Assembly: GCF_014705615.1 (NCBI RefSeq)
Contig: NZ_JACXJA010000026.1
Coordinates: 92,811 to 156,810 of the forward strand
DNA from: Paenibacillus oceani
GTDB lineage: Bacteria; Bacillota; Bacilli; Paenibacillales; NBRC-103111
DNA length: 64,000 nucleotides
Reading direction: 5' to 3'
Of this stretch, positions 8,771 to 16,746 are shown in pieces; positions within the stretch are counted from its first letter, which is position 1; every line of letters starts with the position of its first letter. The notes beneath the pieces were generated by a model, which ran no database searches, was not told the DNA's origin, and saw only the letters and a program-made list of their open reading frames with translations. Both the position numbers and the translations under genes were made by a program.

Positions 8771-9653
8771 TTGATCAGACTTCGCTGCAGATTCAGACTC
8801 GTGGCTCTCTCCAGTCTGCTGCTCGGATTTCTTTCCGCATGAAGACGTCCTTCGGCTGGCCGGGCGGTTTCCGTTCAAACGAGATCAGGATCAGCTTCTG
8901 TACGCCCTGTATAATCCGCTTAGTCCGTCTGCATGGATGCAGGATATCGCCAGAACGAACGGGCTTTCGGCAATTGCCGAGGACGGGACCAAAGTGGTCG
9001 TCAACTCCCCTGCCTGGAAAGGGATTTTCCAAACGGTTATCCATGCCTACCGGGAGAAGCAGGTCATCCATCCGGAACCAAATGCGGACAGCAGTACGTT
9101 CGAGAGCGTGATCAGGAGGAATCGTTTTCTGATGGGAACGGCGGCCATGACCGTCGATCGCTATTATCTTCTGGCCAATATGACGAATGCCGAGCGTCAA
9201 AATATTAATAAATCGCCCAATTGGCAACTGGTGACCGCACCTACGAGCCCGTCCGCTCCGAATGAAACCGAGACGGTTTCGGTACACGACATGTTCGCTA
9301 TTCATGTACAATCCAAACAGATCGGAGCGGCCTGGGAGCTGGTGAAATTTATTAACGGGGAAAGTACGGCAAAAGCGCTGGGAGCCGGTGGAGGCAGTTC
9401 CTTGCTCCTAACCCGGGTGGAACATAACCCGAAGGAAGTGAACGGCCGGTCCGTTGAAGCCTTCCACCGACTGCAGCCAAGCATGAAAGATTGGACGGCC
9501 GTTCACAAGAACACTCCAATCGGCTTCCCGGGAACTTTTTCCGGAATTTTGCATACCGAGATCGAAGCGGTTTTGGAGAGAGGGAAATCTGTAGAAGAAG
9601 GTCTTGCCGCAATTCAGGAGCAAAGCCAACTGGCATTGGATGCTTTAAAATAA
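8771..9653 (+). pseudogene. Solute-binding lipoprotein remnant (signal peptide joined to C-terminal half)
   Basis: TTG 8771, after GAGGAGGGAGGG, begins a good signal peptide (LIRLRCRFRLVALSSLLLG, then FLSA) that hits TGA exactly where the lipobox Cys should follow. The downstream frame, open from about 8845 and clearly SBP-like from LRLAGRFPFKRDQDQLLYAL to 9653, encodes only the C-terminal ~265 residues of a family 1 SBP (NSPAWKGIFQTVIHAYREK; NRFLMGTAAMTVDRYY). About 150-200 residues of lobe I are missing, so a deletion fused the lipobox to the middle of the gene with a frame change. An internal start at 8937 could be translated but would lack export signals. Confidence 0.8.
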
Positions 9654-9663
9654 AGGCGGCTAG

Positions 9664-9699
9664 GAAAGGTAGCGTTCACATGCCTGAACGCTACCTTTC
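9664..9699. terminator. Bidirectional terminator between convergent genes
   Basis: A perfect 15-bp stem, GAAAGGTAGCGTTCA with TGAACGCTACCTTTC, has a 6-nt loop. The TAG stop of the minus-strand lipoprotein gene (9691-9693) lies inside the stem. T-runs are poor on both sides, so it may act mainly as a transcript-end stabiliser. Confidence 0.75.
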
Positions 9700-11103
9700 G
9701 CCGTTCCTCACACGCTCGAACAGCCTTTCGGCAGACGCCGCCACAGCCATGGCCGTATCCGGCCCCATGGAATTGGTCTCCTCATAGTGGCCTCTTCCGA
9801 AGGAGTCCACGCCTTCTTCCAGATAGGGACGGGATGGATGCACCAAGAAGTCGTTGGGAGGGACGATGTAGCCTATCATGTCATTGGCAAGCCCAAAGAG
9901 GAGAAGTTCGTCTTTTCCGGCGATCTCCCGCAGCGTCCTCGGATTTGCCGCCGCCGGATTTGCCGCCAACCCTGCTCCCGCAAAGCCCCCTGTCACCAAC
10001 TCGGGAAAGATTTCCCCGGGTACGAGAAGGATGGGAAGATCCCCGATAGAGAGATAACTGACCTGCGTCGGCAAAGCGAGTCCGAGGGCTCCTGAGCCGG
10101 AAACCGTCCTGTGCGAGATGATATCTGCAGCAACGGCTCCAGCGAAGACGATATTTTCAAGAGGAAGAGCAAAGCTGTCGGTAAGGGATACCAGCTTGGG
10201 CGCAAGCTCCCGCCCGTGATCGACAGCTAGTGCCGTCTCGGCCAGTATGTGCCCCGTTCTCACCACGTTCTCCTCTACAGGGTATTCCACTCCTTGTTTA
10301 TCCTTTAGCCGTTCCGTCATAATAAGCCCGCCCAGAGCACCTGGAATAAATACCGTGCTGTCGCCGGTTTCCTCTTGAATTTTCGCAGCCAAATAGGCTG
10401 GGAAATCAGCGCTGAGACTCTTGTTCTTGGAGCGGAGGGCCTCGGGATGAGCCGCATAATTGATGATCCGGATTCCCCCGCCGCCGTCCTCAGACACAAA
10501 TCGTAAACTGTAAAGACTGCGGTCATAAACATAGGGAGGCCGGGAATCCCGCTGCAACGGGCCGGTTTCGGCGCTGCCGTATAACATCCTCCCGTTCTGT
10601 CTGTTGGAATAGGCCGTCTCCACAGCCAAAACCGTTCGATCCTCTAGAAGCTGCATATAGGAGGCGGACCGCCCGCTATGTCCTGTAGGCCCCCACAACC
10701 CGAGAGTATCGATTCCCGCATGCGTGTGGGTGCTGATAATGTGAATGTCCCTGGCTCCCGCTTCCTTGGAAAACGTGGACAGCCTATTCCGGATTTTTCT
10801 AATATCGGTTCCGGATAGACCGATGCAATCAATCACAGCTATGGCGATCCCGCCCCTGCCCGTGTTGTCATCGAGCCAGAGCGCCTTCACATAGGGCGAA
10901 TCCAGAACACCCTCGATGGTCGTCCCTGTGTTATAGCCGGCTATATAGTATTTCTCCTTCGGAAGATCGTTCGGCACTAATTCCTGCTCCCCGTATCCCA
11001 TGCTCCAGACTTGGCCGGTTTCTTTATACGTTTTCTCGGAAGTGTAACAACCCGGCACAACCAAAACAGCTAGCAGGATGATGCACAGCATTTTTATACG
11101 CAC
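9691..11103 (-). CDS. Lipoprotein with neutral/alkaline ceramidase N-terminal-like domain
   Basis: A 470-residue lipoprotein. The GTG at 11103 is chosen because GAAAGGAG precedes it; an in-frame GTG at 11148 lies without a better RBS. Residues 2-17 are a signal peptide ending in VVPGC. The body resembles the neutral/alkaline non-lysosomal ceramidase N-terminal fold: an early glycine-rich turn, VIDCIGLSG, the metal-site-like HIISTHTHAG, NYAAHPEAL and SADFPAYLA. Family members hydrolyse N-acyl linkages, but many bacterial relatives are uncharacterised, so a ceramide substrate should not be assumed. It follows a small membrane protein gene by 58 nt, probably co-transcribed. It acts on the outer face of the membrane. 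Confidence 0.75.
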   Translation of the reverse strand: MRIKMLCIILLAVLVVPGCYTSEKTYKETGQVWSMGYGEQELVPNDLPKEKYYIAGYNTGTTIEGVLDSPYVKALWLDDNTGRGGIAIAVIDCIGLSGTDIRKIRNRLSTFSKEAGARDIHIISTHTHAGIDTLGLWGPTGHSGRSASYMQLLEDRTVLAVETAYSNRQNGRMLYGSAETGPLQRDSRPPYVYDRSLYSLRFVSEDGGGGIRIINYAAHPEALRSKNKSLSADFPAYLAAKIQEETGDSTVFIPGALGGLIMTERLKDKQGVEYPVEENVVRTGHILAETALAVDHGRELAPKLVSLTDSFALPLENIVFAGAVAADIISHRTVSGSGALGLALPTQVSYLSIGDLPILLVPGEIFPELVTGGFAGAGLAANPAAANPRTLREIAGKDELLLFGLANDMIGYIVPPNDFLVHPSRPYLEEGVDSFGRGHYEETNSMGPDTAMAVAASAERLFERVRNGER

Positions 11104-11161
11104 GGTGTATGAACTGCTCCTTTCTGAAGCTTTCCTTGGCGGCAGCACGCTGCCCTTGCTT

Positions 11162-11590
11162 CTATTGCAGAAACATGGCGATAAAGGAAAAGACCACTTT
11201 TACGGGAACCGTGTTTACCTGAGTATAGATAAGGGTCAGGGCGAACACCGGGACAAAACCCGCCCATAATGAAAGGGTGAAGAAGAAGGGGATCGCCCGC
11301 TTGGGCTCGGCTTGACGGTTATGGAGCCGCAGTCTCCAGATGAAAAGGCCGATCATCAGCAGCAGAGAGAAAACAACCGGTACTTTCCATGCCGGGCTTA
11401 CCTCAGCCCTTCCGAGCGATTCCAGAAGCCGGAGACTGGCTTCATCATCGGTGAACAAACCTCCCAGCCTGGGAAGCAGGCGAATAACAACTGTACACAA
11501 GCCTCCCGCCAGAATGGTGAACGCCGCGCAGTAGGCCGCACAACGAAGGGCCTGTCCGGTGCCTGGCGGCCAAACAATCGGTTTTGTCAA
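11162..11590 (-). CDS. Small integral membrane protein of unknown function
   Basis: A 142-residue protein starting with TTG at 11590 behind AAGGGGG. Three hydrophobic segments are visible: YCAAFTILAGGLCTVVIRLL (about 20-40), VPVVFSLLLMIGLFIW (70-85) and FFFTLSLWAGFVPVFALTLIY (about 102-122), with a final amphipathic stretch PVKVVFSFIAMFLQ. I do not recognise a family. It precedes the ceramidase-like lipoprotein on the same strand, so the two are probably expressed together and may form a membrane-bound pair. Confidence 0.65.
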   Translation of the reverse strand: MTKPIVWPPGTGQALRCAAYCAAFTILAGGLCTVVIRLLPRLGGLFTDDEASLRLLESLGRAEVSPAWKVPVVFSLLLMIGLFIWRLRLHNRQAEPKRAIPFFFTLSLWAGFVPVFALTLIYTQVNTVPVKVVFSFIAMFLQ

Positions 11591-11981
11591 GGCGATACCC
11601 CCTTGTACATTGAAGAGACGCCAGTATAGAAACCATGAGAGTGGGGCATCCCCTTTATATGGAAATTATCGTGTAACCAAAATTTCTACTCACAAGGTAC
11701 GATGTCCTTCTTTCACTCCCTTTTTCGACAAACCTTTTGAATATCCGCGCTCATAAAAACAGAGGGGTATCATCAAGCGGTTCACGAGATATTCGAATTT
11801 AAAAGTCAATTTCAGATTTAAGTATTGATGGAATTTACAAAGATGGCATGGGGGAAGTTGGGGCTCATTTAAATCAACTTGGGTCCATCGCAGCTTGTAT
11901 TCAGGGGCCGTCTCATGGAATATTGATACAATAGGACTCAGCCGAGTCCGCAAAGTGTTCATTGGGATGGAGGGGATACCG
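11591..11981. other. Non-coding gap between divergent membrane-protein genes
   Basis: About 390 nt, AT-richer than its surroundings. I see no supported gene. It must carry the promoters for the genes on both sides; no clear -35/-10 pair was found by eye. Confidence 0.5.
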
Positions 11982-12254
11982 TTGCTGACGATTTTGAAAT
12001 TTGCGGCTACGTTTCCGCTTTTTCTGGTATCGCTCGTCGTATGCTGGCGGATGTTACATAAAGAGAGATACATTAATTATATTTGGCTATCGTTTCTCGT
12101 TCCGGCCATTTTGCAATTCTTGCTCGTATGGATCTCGAAGGAAGGGTCGGAGCTCTGGCTGAAAGTGTTCATGGGCATCCATATTGCCTTTACTGTATTC
12201 GCCGCTTTTATCGTTTGGTTTTTGCGCCAATTGGCTAGAGCCTATAAAAATTAG
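11982..12254 (+). CDS. Small membrane protein of unknown function
   Basis: About 90 residues with three hydrophobic helices: TILKFAATFPLFLVSLVVCW, IWLSFLVPAILQFLLVWI and VFMGIHIAFTVFAAFIVWFL, ending RQLARAYKN. TTG 11982 is preferred because GGAGGGG sits six bases upstream; ATG 11967 (five codons earlier, MEGIP) overlaps that sequence and has no RBS of its own. A strong terminator follows directly, so it is a single-gene transcript. It resembles other uncharacterised three-helix membrane proteins; no function is assigned. Confidence 0.65.
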   Translation: MLTILKFAATFPLFLVSLVVCWRMLHKERYINYIWLSFLVPAILQFLLVWISKEGSELWLKVFMGIHIAFTVFAAFIVWFLRQLARAYKN

Positions 12255-12267
12255 AAGACTAAGACAG

Positions 12268-12300
12268 AAGGCAGTCGTTCAGAAGGAACGGCTGCCTTTT
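12268..12300 (+). terminator. Rho-independent terminator
   Basis: AAGGCAGTCGTTC pairs with GAACGGCTGCCTT (one wobble), with a 5-nt loop (AGAAG), and runs into TTTT. It ends the small membrane protein gene 14 nt upstream. Confidence 0.9.
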
Positions 12301-12375
12301 GCTCGATGACAGGTATGGCGTAATAGGGTAGGGAAAGCCCGACTTGAGGATATATGAGATGGCGGAGGCGAGGGA

Positions 12376-12837
12376 ATGACGATTGTACGATTGGCGACTT
12401 TAGACGATGTCGATGAACTTGTTCAAATGCGATGGGACTTCTCTGCAGAAGATTACGGACTTGGTGCGGCTAGCTTTGAAGAGTTTCACCGGATTTGCAG
12501 CGAATTTTTGATTAAGGCCCTCGGAAGCGGAGATTGGTATATTTGGGTTGCAGAGGTTGACCGTGCCATCGTTTCGCATATGTATCTGCAGCTTATTCAT
12601 AAAGTACCGAGGCCAGGTAAATCACCAGACCCTTACTACGGCTATGTGACCAACGTGTACACTCGTCCGGCCTTTAGAAGCCAAGGGCTTGGGACGGAGA
12701 TTCATCGGGCTATGGAAAAGTGGTCCAAAGAACATGAAGTTGAATTTCTTATCTTGTGGCCCAGCAGCGATAGCACTTCGTTTTACAGGAGAAACGGTTT
12801 TTTCCGCTGTGAAGAGGCCATGGAAAAGCATTGGTGA
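12376..12837 (+). CDS. GNAT family N-acetyltransferase
   Basis: A 153-residue single-domain GNAT starting at ATG 12376. Visible elements are strand 1 (MTIVRLATLDDVDELVQMR), strand 4 (YYGYVTNVYTRPAF) leading into the acetyl-CoA pyrophosphate loop RSQGLGTEIHRAM (the Q/RxxGxG/A pattern), and the late FYRRNGF motif. It would transfer an acetyl group from acetyl-CoA to a small-molecule or protein amine in the cytoplasm; the substrate is unknown. It is flanked by terminators, so it is monocistronic. Confidence 0.88.
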   Translation: MTIVRLATLDDVDELVQMRWDFSAEDYGLGAASFEEFHRICSEFLIKALGSGDWYIWVAEVDRAIVSHMYLQLIHKVPRPGKSPDPYYGYVTNVYTRPAFRSQGLGTEIHRAMEKWSKEHEVEFLILWPSSDSTSFYRRNGFFRCEEAMEKHW

Positions 12838-12931
12838 CCTGAAACGAGGGGTTCCTATCGAATTAGCCCCCCGGAGTGGTCCGGCAGAGTTTTGAAAGAA
12901 CGATTGCCTAACTCAGCGGGACATACGAAAC

Positions 12932-12964
12932 AAGGATGCCGACAATAAAATGCGGCATCCTTTT
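12932..12964. terminator. Bidirectional terminator between convergent GNAT and anti-sigma genes
   Basis: AAGGATGCCG pairs with CGGCATCCTT, followed by more Ts. It serves the GNAT gene on the plus strand and could serve the minus-strand sigma operon ending at 13020. Confidence 0.85.
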
Positions 12965-13019
12965 CCATATGTTCCGTTGCCAACTATTTAACGAAAGTAC
13001 ATACCGAATTCGGGACACA

Positions 13020-14075
13020 TTACCGCTTCGCGGTTGTCTCGCTTTTGTGTTCAATAACTTGCAAGACTTTGGGTTCAATAGCTCGTAGCATTTGTTCATG
13101 CGAGCGATTGGTTGTAGCAGCATCGCCATGAGGCTCGCCTTGAAGTTGCGTATCAACCTGGGTTTGGGCAATGACATCCATTACTTGCTGTTTGGAGACG
13201 TTTTTAGAGGCTGCAACCTCCACCACCGATTTACCCGCAGCTAATTCTTGCTTTAATTGTGTCGGGCCCATGTGAAGTAAAGCAAACAGTTTGGCGTCAT
13301 TTAGATAGGCATCGGCAAAATAATCAGGCTTGCCATTGGTAGAGAAAAAACCTTCTACATGAATGGTTTCAGGCGTAGCCTCGCCTCCGATCAGAGAAGC
13401 ACTGACGGTATGGCCCTGAACAAATACTTGGTAGAAAGGTGTCTCGGATCCCTTTTTGATGTAATTCAATATAAACGTTTTTTGATCCGGGTTCTCCATT
13501 TGCTCCATAGCAAACTCGTACTCTTCGATGCTGCCATACAAGGTATTCATCAGATAATCCACCTTCGACTTGATATCCTGACCGGTTAGAACCGTGAGCG
13601 GCTTCCCGGCAGGCTCCCAATTTTCCTGAATCACATGTTCGATTGCACCCGTCACGCCGTTTGTATGAAGCGTAATCGTTTTGCCGGTTCCTCCTTTTTC
13701 CCGCAGGGTGATGCTGGTTTGGACACCTTGAACGGAACTTGCGTCGATAATCTCAAACGATTGGGTTTCGGGAAATGCGCCGTACAGCTTCTCAAGTGCT
13801 GCTTGGCCGACCTCGTCCACTCTGACTTGTTCTGCAGTCATTGGCGTTCTGGTCAGCATGTCAATCAGAGTAGGAGCCGCAAAGGCTGCGGTTGGAATCA
13901 AAATAGCGGCTGCGACGATTCCGCCGATTAAACGTTTTTTCATGGTTGGTTTGCTCCTTTTTCGTTGCAAGTATTGAGAATAGGATTGTTCGACTCGTTT
14001 GGAGAGGGCCGGGGGGCACTCCATCGTTTCTGCTTCCTTGTGCAGATGTTCGCGTAGGTTGCGTTCAATAGTCAT
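13020..14075 (-). CDS. Membrane-anchored anti-sigma factor-like protein
   Basis: A 351-residue protein whose ATG at 14075 overlaps the end of the ECF sigma gene by 11 nt. The cytoplasmic N-terminus (~45 residues, MTIERNLREHLHKEAETM) is followed by one membrane segment (LIGGIVAAAILIPTAAFAA, about 48-67) and a large extracytoplasmic part. The latter has a beta-rich sensor-like region (TSITLREKGG, ITLHTNGVTG) and, near the C-terminus, a helical segment (LKQELAAGKSVVEVAASKNV) resembling the 'slow helix-turn' repeats seen in some Bacillota surface proteins. Gene order and topology argue for anti-sigma function; the sensed signal is unknown. Confidence 0.72.
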   Translation of the reverse strand: MTIERNLREHLHKEAETMECPPALSKRVEQSYSQYLQRKRSKPTMKKRLIGGIVAAAILIPTAAFAAPTLIDMLTRTPMTAEQVRVDEVGQAALEKLYGAFPETQSFEIIDASSVQGVQTSITLREKGGTGKTITLHTNGVTGAIEHVIQENWEPAGKPLTVLTGQDIKSKVDYLMNTLYGSIEEYEFAMEQMENPDQKTFILNYIKKGSETPFYQVFVQGHTVSASLIGGEATPETIHVEGFFSTNGKPDYFADAYLNDAKLFALLHMGPTQLKQELAAGKSVVEVAASKNVSKQQVMDVIAQTQVDTQLQGEPHGDAATTNRSHEQMLRAIEPKVLQVIEHKSETTAKR

Positions 14076-14622
14076 GGATCTCTTCCATCCTTTCCGGGGG
14101 GAGATTCCCTAAAGTTTTTCGAAGCGTCTGTAGACCTGCATGATATCTGGACTTGACTGTGCCGATTGGGATTCCGAGCAAGGTCGCCATTTCCTCGAGC
14201 GTATAGTCGTGAAAAAAGCGGAGGACAATGACCGTTCGTTGTTTGTCAGTCAGTTTTTGCATGGCCTGCGATATCACTTGGCTTGTCCCGTCCATCCATA
14301 CAGCAGGCTGATCCCAATGAGACTCTTCCCGGGTGAAGGCTCGGATGCGTTCGAAAATCCGGAATCTCCGCCAGCTCTTGACCCGAAATCGCTGTACTTG
14401 ACGGATGACCAAGCCGTGCAGCCAGAAGCGAAAAGGCCGGTTCGTGGTCCACATTTGGATGTAGATCTCATTCATGACATCCTCCCGATCCTGCTGATGA
14501 TCCACCAGAAAGGAAACGGTCCGGTAGACATCCTGATAGGTAGCCTCATACAGCGTATGAAAGGCTTCCTGACTACCGCCTTTCATTTTTGTGAGCAAGT
14601 GGTACATCGAGTCACTTTGCAT
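14065..14622 (-). CDS. ECF RNA polymerase sigma factor (SigX-like architecture)
   Basis: A 185-residue ECF sigma. Region 2 is FHTLYEATYQDVYRTVSFLV then DREDVMNEIYIQMW; region 4 is MQKLTDKQRTVIVLRFFHDY then TLEEMATLLGIPIGTVKSRY. ATG 14622 is preceded by AGGAGGG. It is followed by an overlapping membrane protein gene, the likely anti-sigma. Just upstream (14667-14681) is the palindrome CTTTTTCGAAAAAG, and GAACC (minus strand) lies beside it, which could be part of an ECF -35 element. That promoter reading is tentative. Confidence 0.9.
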   Translation of the reverse strand: MQSDSMYHLLTKMKGGSQEAFHTLYEATYQDVYRTVSFLVDHQQDREDVMNEIYIQMWTTNRPFRFWLHGLVIRQVQRFRVKSWRRFRIFERIRAFTREESHWDQPAVWMDGTSQVISQAMQKLTDKQRTVIVLRFFHDYTLEEMATLLGIPIGTVKSRYHAGLQTLRKTLGNLPPERMEEIHDY

Positions 14623-14691
14623 GTGGAGGGCCCTCCTGAGTAAGCAGCTTACACCCTATATTGTCTCTTTTTCGAAAAAAGGTTCGGTTTT

Positions 14692-14859
14692 TTATTTGGC
14701 GACTGGTACTATGAGCTTAACATCAACTATATAAGGCTGCCGAAGAATCGGCAGCCTCATGGAGCGGATCAGCTTGTCCAGTAAAGGATCGTCTCTGCCT
14801 AATTTGCGTACGATGCGGTCGTCTGGATGAACATCGAATAATTCGTGCAACGGAATCAT
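14692..14859 (-). CDS. Small ORF, 55 residues, unknown
   Basis: An ATG-initiated frame (MIPLHELFDVHPDDRIVRKL) that continues with a charged segment and ends in VDVKLIVPVAK. AGAGG abuts the start codon with no spacer, so initiation is doubtful. A 9-bp hairpin (GGCTGCCGA/TCGGCAGCC, plus-strand 14733-14754) lies inside it and may instead be the terminator of the glycosyltransferase gene just upstream on this strand. The composition looks protein-like, so it may be the tail of a lost gene. Confidence 0.3.
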   Translation of the reverse strand: MIPLHELFDVHPDDRIVRKLGRDDPLLDKLIRSMRLPILRQPYIVDVKLIVPVAK

Positions 14860-14897
14860 CCTCTTTGGGCAGATCTGTTATAGATTATGGGGGGCTG

Positions 14898-15632
14898 TCA
14901 TGGTCCGGTTCGTTCCATACTTTTGCGCACGGCGAAACGGCGGAAATGTCTGGTCACGGCAACCGGATGGCTGCCTTGCAGAAAGCGATGGTCGCCGACC
15001 CGCCATGTATGCGTGCTCTTATTTTTTCTGCGAATATAAACGTAGTTATATGGAGATGTAGCGTATATGGCATAGCCTTTCTCGGAGCAATTCCGCAGAA
15101 ATTGGACGTCTTCGCCGAGCGAGAGATCGGAGAAACGTACCTTCTTGAGAATTTTTTTGTGAAACAAGAGGGTCCCTCCTTGAATGAATCCGACCCATTT
15201 GTTCTTTTCGTGAGGGGACCGGATGATAAGCTTGCGGCTGGCAGCCAGGTAGACCAAACAGGCGTGTTTGCCGAGTACAGGGCTTCCTGTGCGAAGAAGC
15301 GCATGGACCTGTTCCTTTAAATAGTGCGGGGAATAATAGTCGTCGTGGTCGAATTTAGCAATCAAAGGATATTTGGCCCGGCAGATGCCGCAATTCAAAC
15401 ATTGGCCCAACGAGATCCGCTCCGGCACTTGATAGACGGTGACATCGGGATACATGGCGGTTTTCTTCCGCCATTCCGTTAAATGGATGTTATCCTTATT
15501 CAGGATGATAATCAATTCTTTGCGCTTGTAGCGCTGGGTCCGGTAATTGTTCAAGATGTTCTTGAAAAAACCGGGATGATTCGTGCATGTGATAATGGAC
15601 ACACCAGGTTCGGACAAGAGCTTCCCCTCCAC
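14898..15632 (-). CDS. Family 2 glycosyltransferase
   Basis: A 244-residue cytoplasmic GT-A fold enzyme. The GTG start at 15632 follows AGGTGGGGG. N-terminal VSIITCTNHPGFFKNILNNY is the nucleotide-sugar-binding strand/helix. The DxD-type metal motif appears as IAKFDHDDYY, followed by the acceptor-side segment WVGFIQGGTLLFHKK and LSLGEDVQFLRN (ED motif). Members transfer a sugar from an NDP-sugar to glycans or proteins, often in surface polysaccharide synthesis or spore decoration. No partner biosynthetic genes are nearby, so the product is unknown. Confidence 0.85.
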   Translation of the reverse strand: MEGKLLSEPGVSIITCTNHPGFFKNILNNYRTQRYKRKELIIILNKDNIHLTEWRKKTAMYPDVTVYQVPERISLGQCLNCGICRAKYPLIAKFDHDDYYSPHYLKEQVHALLRTGSPVLGKHACLVYLAASRKLIIRSPHEKNKWVGFIQGGTLLFHKKILKKVRFSDLSLGEDVQFLRNCSEKGYAIYATSPYNYVYIRRKNKSTHTWRVGDHRFLQGSHPVAVTRHFRRFAVRKSMERTGP

Positions 15633-15770
15633 TCGTTTCCCCCACCTAATTCCTATGTCTTATAAAATTCAAATTCGCGGAAGTTTGCTTGGGCGGTCTC
15701 CTCCTCCAACTGGTGGATGGTGATCTTATCGATTGAAGAATAACCAGGATTCATTAGGGGAGCGATCGGG

Positions 15771-16110
15771 TTGAAAATACAGCGTCTGCTTGGCATTACC
15801 ATGGTTCTGTTATCGAGGCGTACGAATGGAAGAGCTTGACGCACGATGGGGCAATCCGGAGACAGGCCCTTCCGTTGACCTTTTGCTGCATGCTCACCCG
15901 CGATTAAGAGTACGGATGGAGGAAGCCTTCGGTCTGGACCAGATCGAGACGCAGGAAGACGGCTCTTTGTTAGTGAGGGCCAGCTATCCGGATAATCATT
16001 GGATGTACGGCATGATCCTCAGCTACGGACCGGACGTTCGCGTGCTGGAGCCCTCTTTTGTGGCGGATCAGATTAAAGACCAGGCGGGGCGGATTGCAAA
16101 TAACTATTAG
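15771..16110 (+). pseudogene. WYL-domain (YafY-type) transcriptional regulator, internally deleted
   Basis: TTG 15771 follows AGGGGAG and encodes KIQRLLGITMVLLSRR, the start of an HTH_11 domain of YafY-family regulators. The frame stops after about 22 codons. In a different frame the sequence then gives the C-terminal ~85 residues of a WYL/WCX regulator (HPRLRVRMEEAFGLDQIE, SYPDNHWMYGMILSYGPDV). About 200 residues, including most of the HTH and the WYL core, are missing. It cannot bind DNA as a regulator. It is another head-to-tail internal deletion like those at 1970 and 8771. Confidence 0.75.
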
Positions 16111-16157
16111 CGGCCGAGAGGTCCGGGATGCTGATGCCCTGTGCTACAAGTTGCTTT

Positions 16158-16420
16158 TCTGGGTGGCCGTTTGGGCCTCTTGCCTTGCTTCAAGCAGGGA
16201 GAGAACCTAATAGGAGCGGTTTGTACCTCTTATTTTGTCCAAAAACCGGCTTAGACGCAGAATAAGAGCGGTTTGAAGCTGCTAAAATCCGTGAAGTGGG
16301 TGCAGACCGGACCAGTGGGCTGAAATAAGGGGTGCAAACCGCTTCTATTCATCTCGATCGTTCCCATGTGTCGAAAATAGAACATGCCAGAGACCCTTAT
16401 TTTGTGCTGGAGCCGATACG
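16158..16420 (+). repeat. Dispersed ~250-nt intergenic repeat, copy 1 (family 1)
   Basis: The order is: a GC-rich head (GGTGGCCGTTTGGG); arm A (16209-16237, AATAGGAGCGGTTTGTACCT); a direct partial repeat AATAAGAGCGGTTTGAAG at 16261; arm A' (16321-16350, GAAATAAGGGGTGCAAACCG), the reverse complement of arm A; and a tail GAAAATAGAACATGCC. Copies 2 and 3 at 25340 and 35492 share this order and orientation. An RNA copy could form a long hairpin about 140 nt across. Confidence 0.85.
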
Positions 16421-16508
16421 CATTTCGTCTCAGCGAAGCCGGAACACGTTCTGCCCGATGAAACCGTGAACGATTCCTTAAGAGCAGCGAGCACCACCCT
16501 CACATAGC

Positions 16509-16556
16509 AGCAGCGGAAGCCCGGGACCCGTCCCGGAACACTTCCGCTGCTTTTTT
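16509..16556 (+). terminator. Strong rho-independent terminator
   Basis: AGCAGCGGAAG pairs with CTTCCGCTGCT. An inner CCGGGA/TCCCGG stem extends the structure, and TTTTTT follows. It isolates the RpiR operon from upstream transcription. Confidence 0.88.
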
Positions 16557-16746
16557 GCTGCCGGGTCCGGAAAGCCCCTCTCCCATGCGCACGAAACGAA
16601 GGCCCGGCTCCCGCCCAACATTTACGAAATCTCCACCTGCACTTAACGCTCCACTAATACTTGCTTCTTATGATGGAGGTGTGAAGGAAATAAAACATTT
16701 CAAGCATGATGAAGGAAATCCTACAACAGGAGATGTGGATGCGAAG

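Noticed and set aside
15653..15844. A 63-codon minus-strand frame just upstream of the glycosyltransferase gene
   Set aside because: No RBS before any start codon, and it overlaps the WYL regulator remnant; the tail looks protein-like but support is too thin.
16158..16420. Insertion sequence or MITE of known type
   Set aside because: No terminal inverted repeats at the outer ends, no transposase remnant and no target duplication could be seen; the complementary arms are internal.
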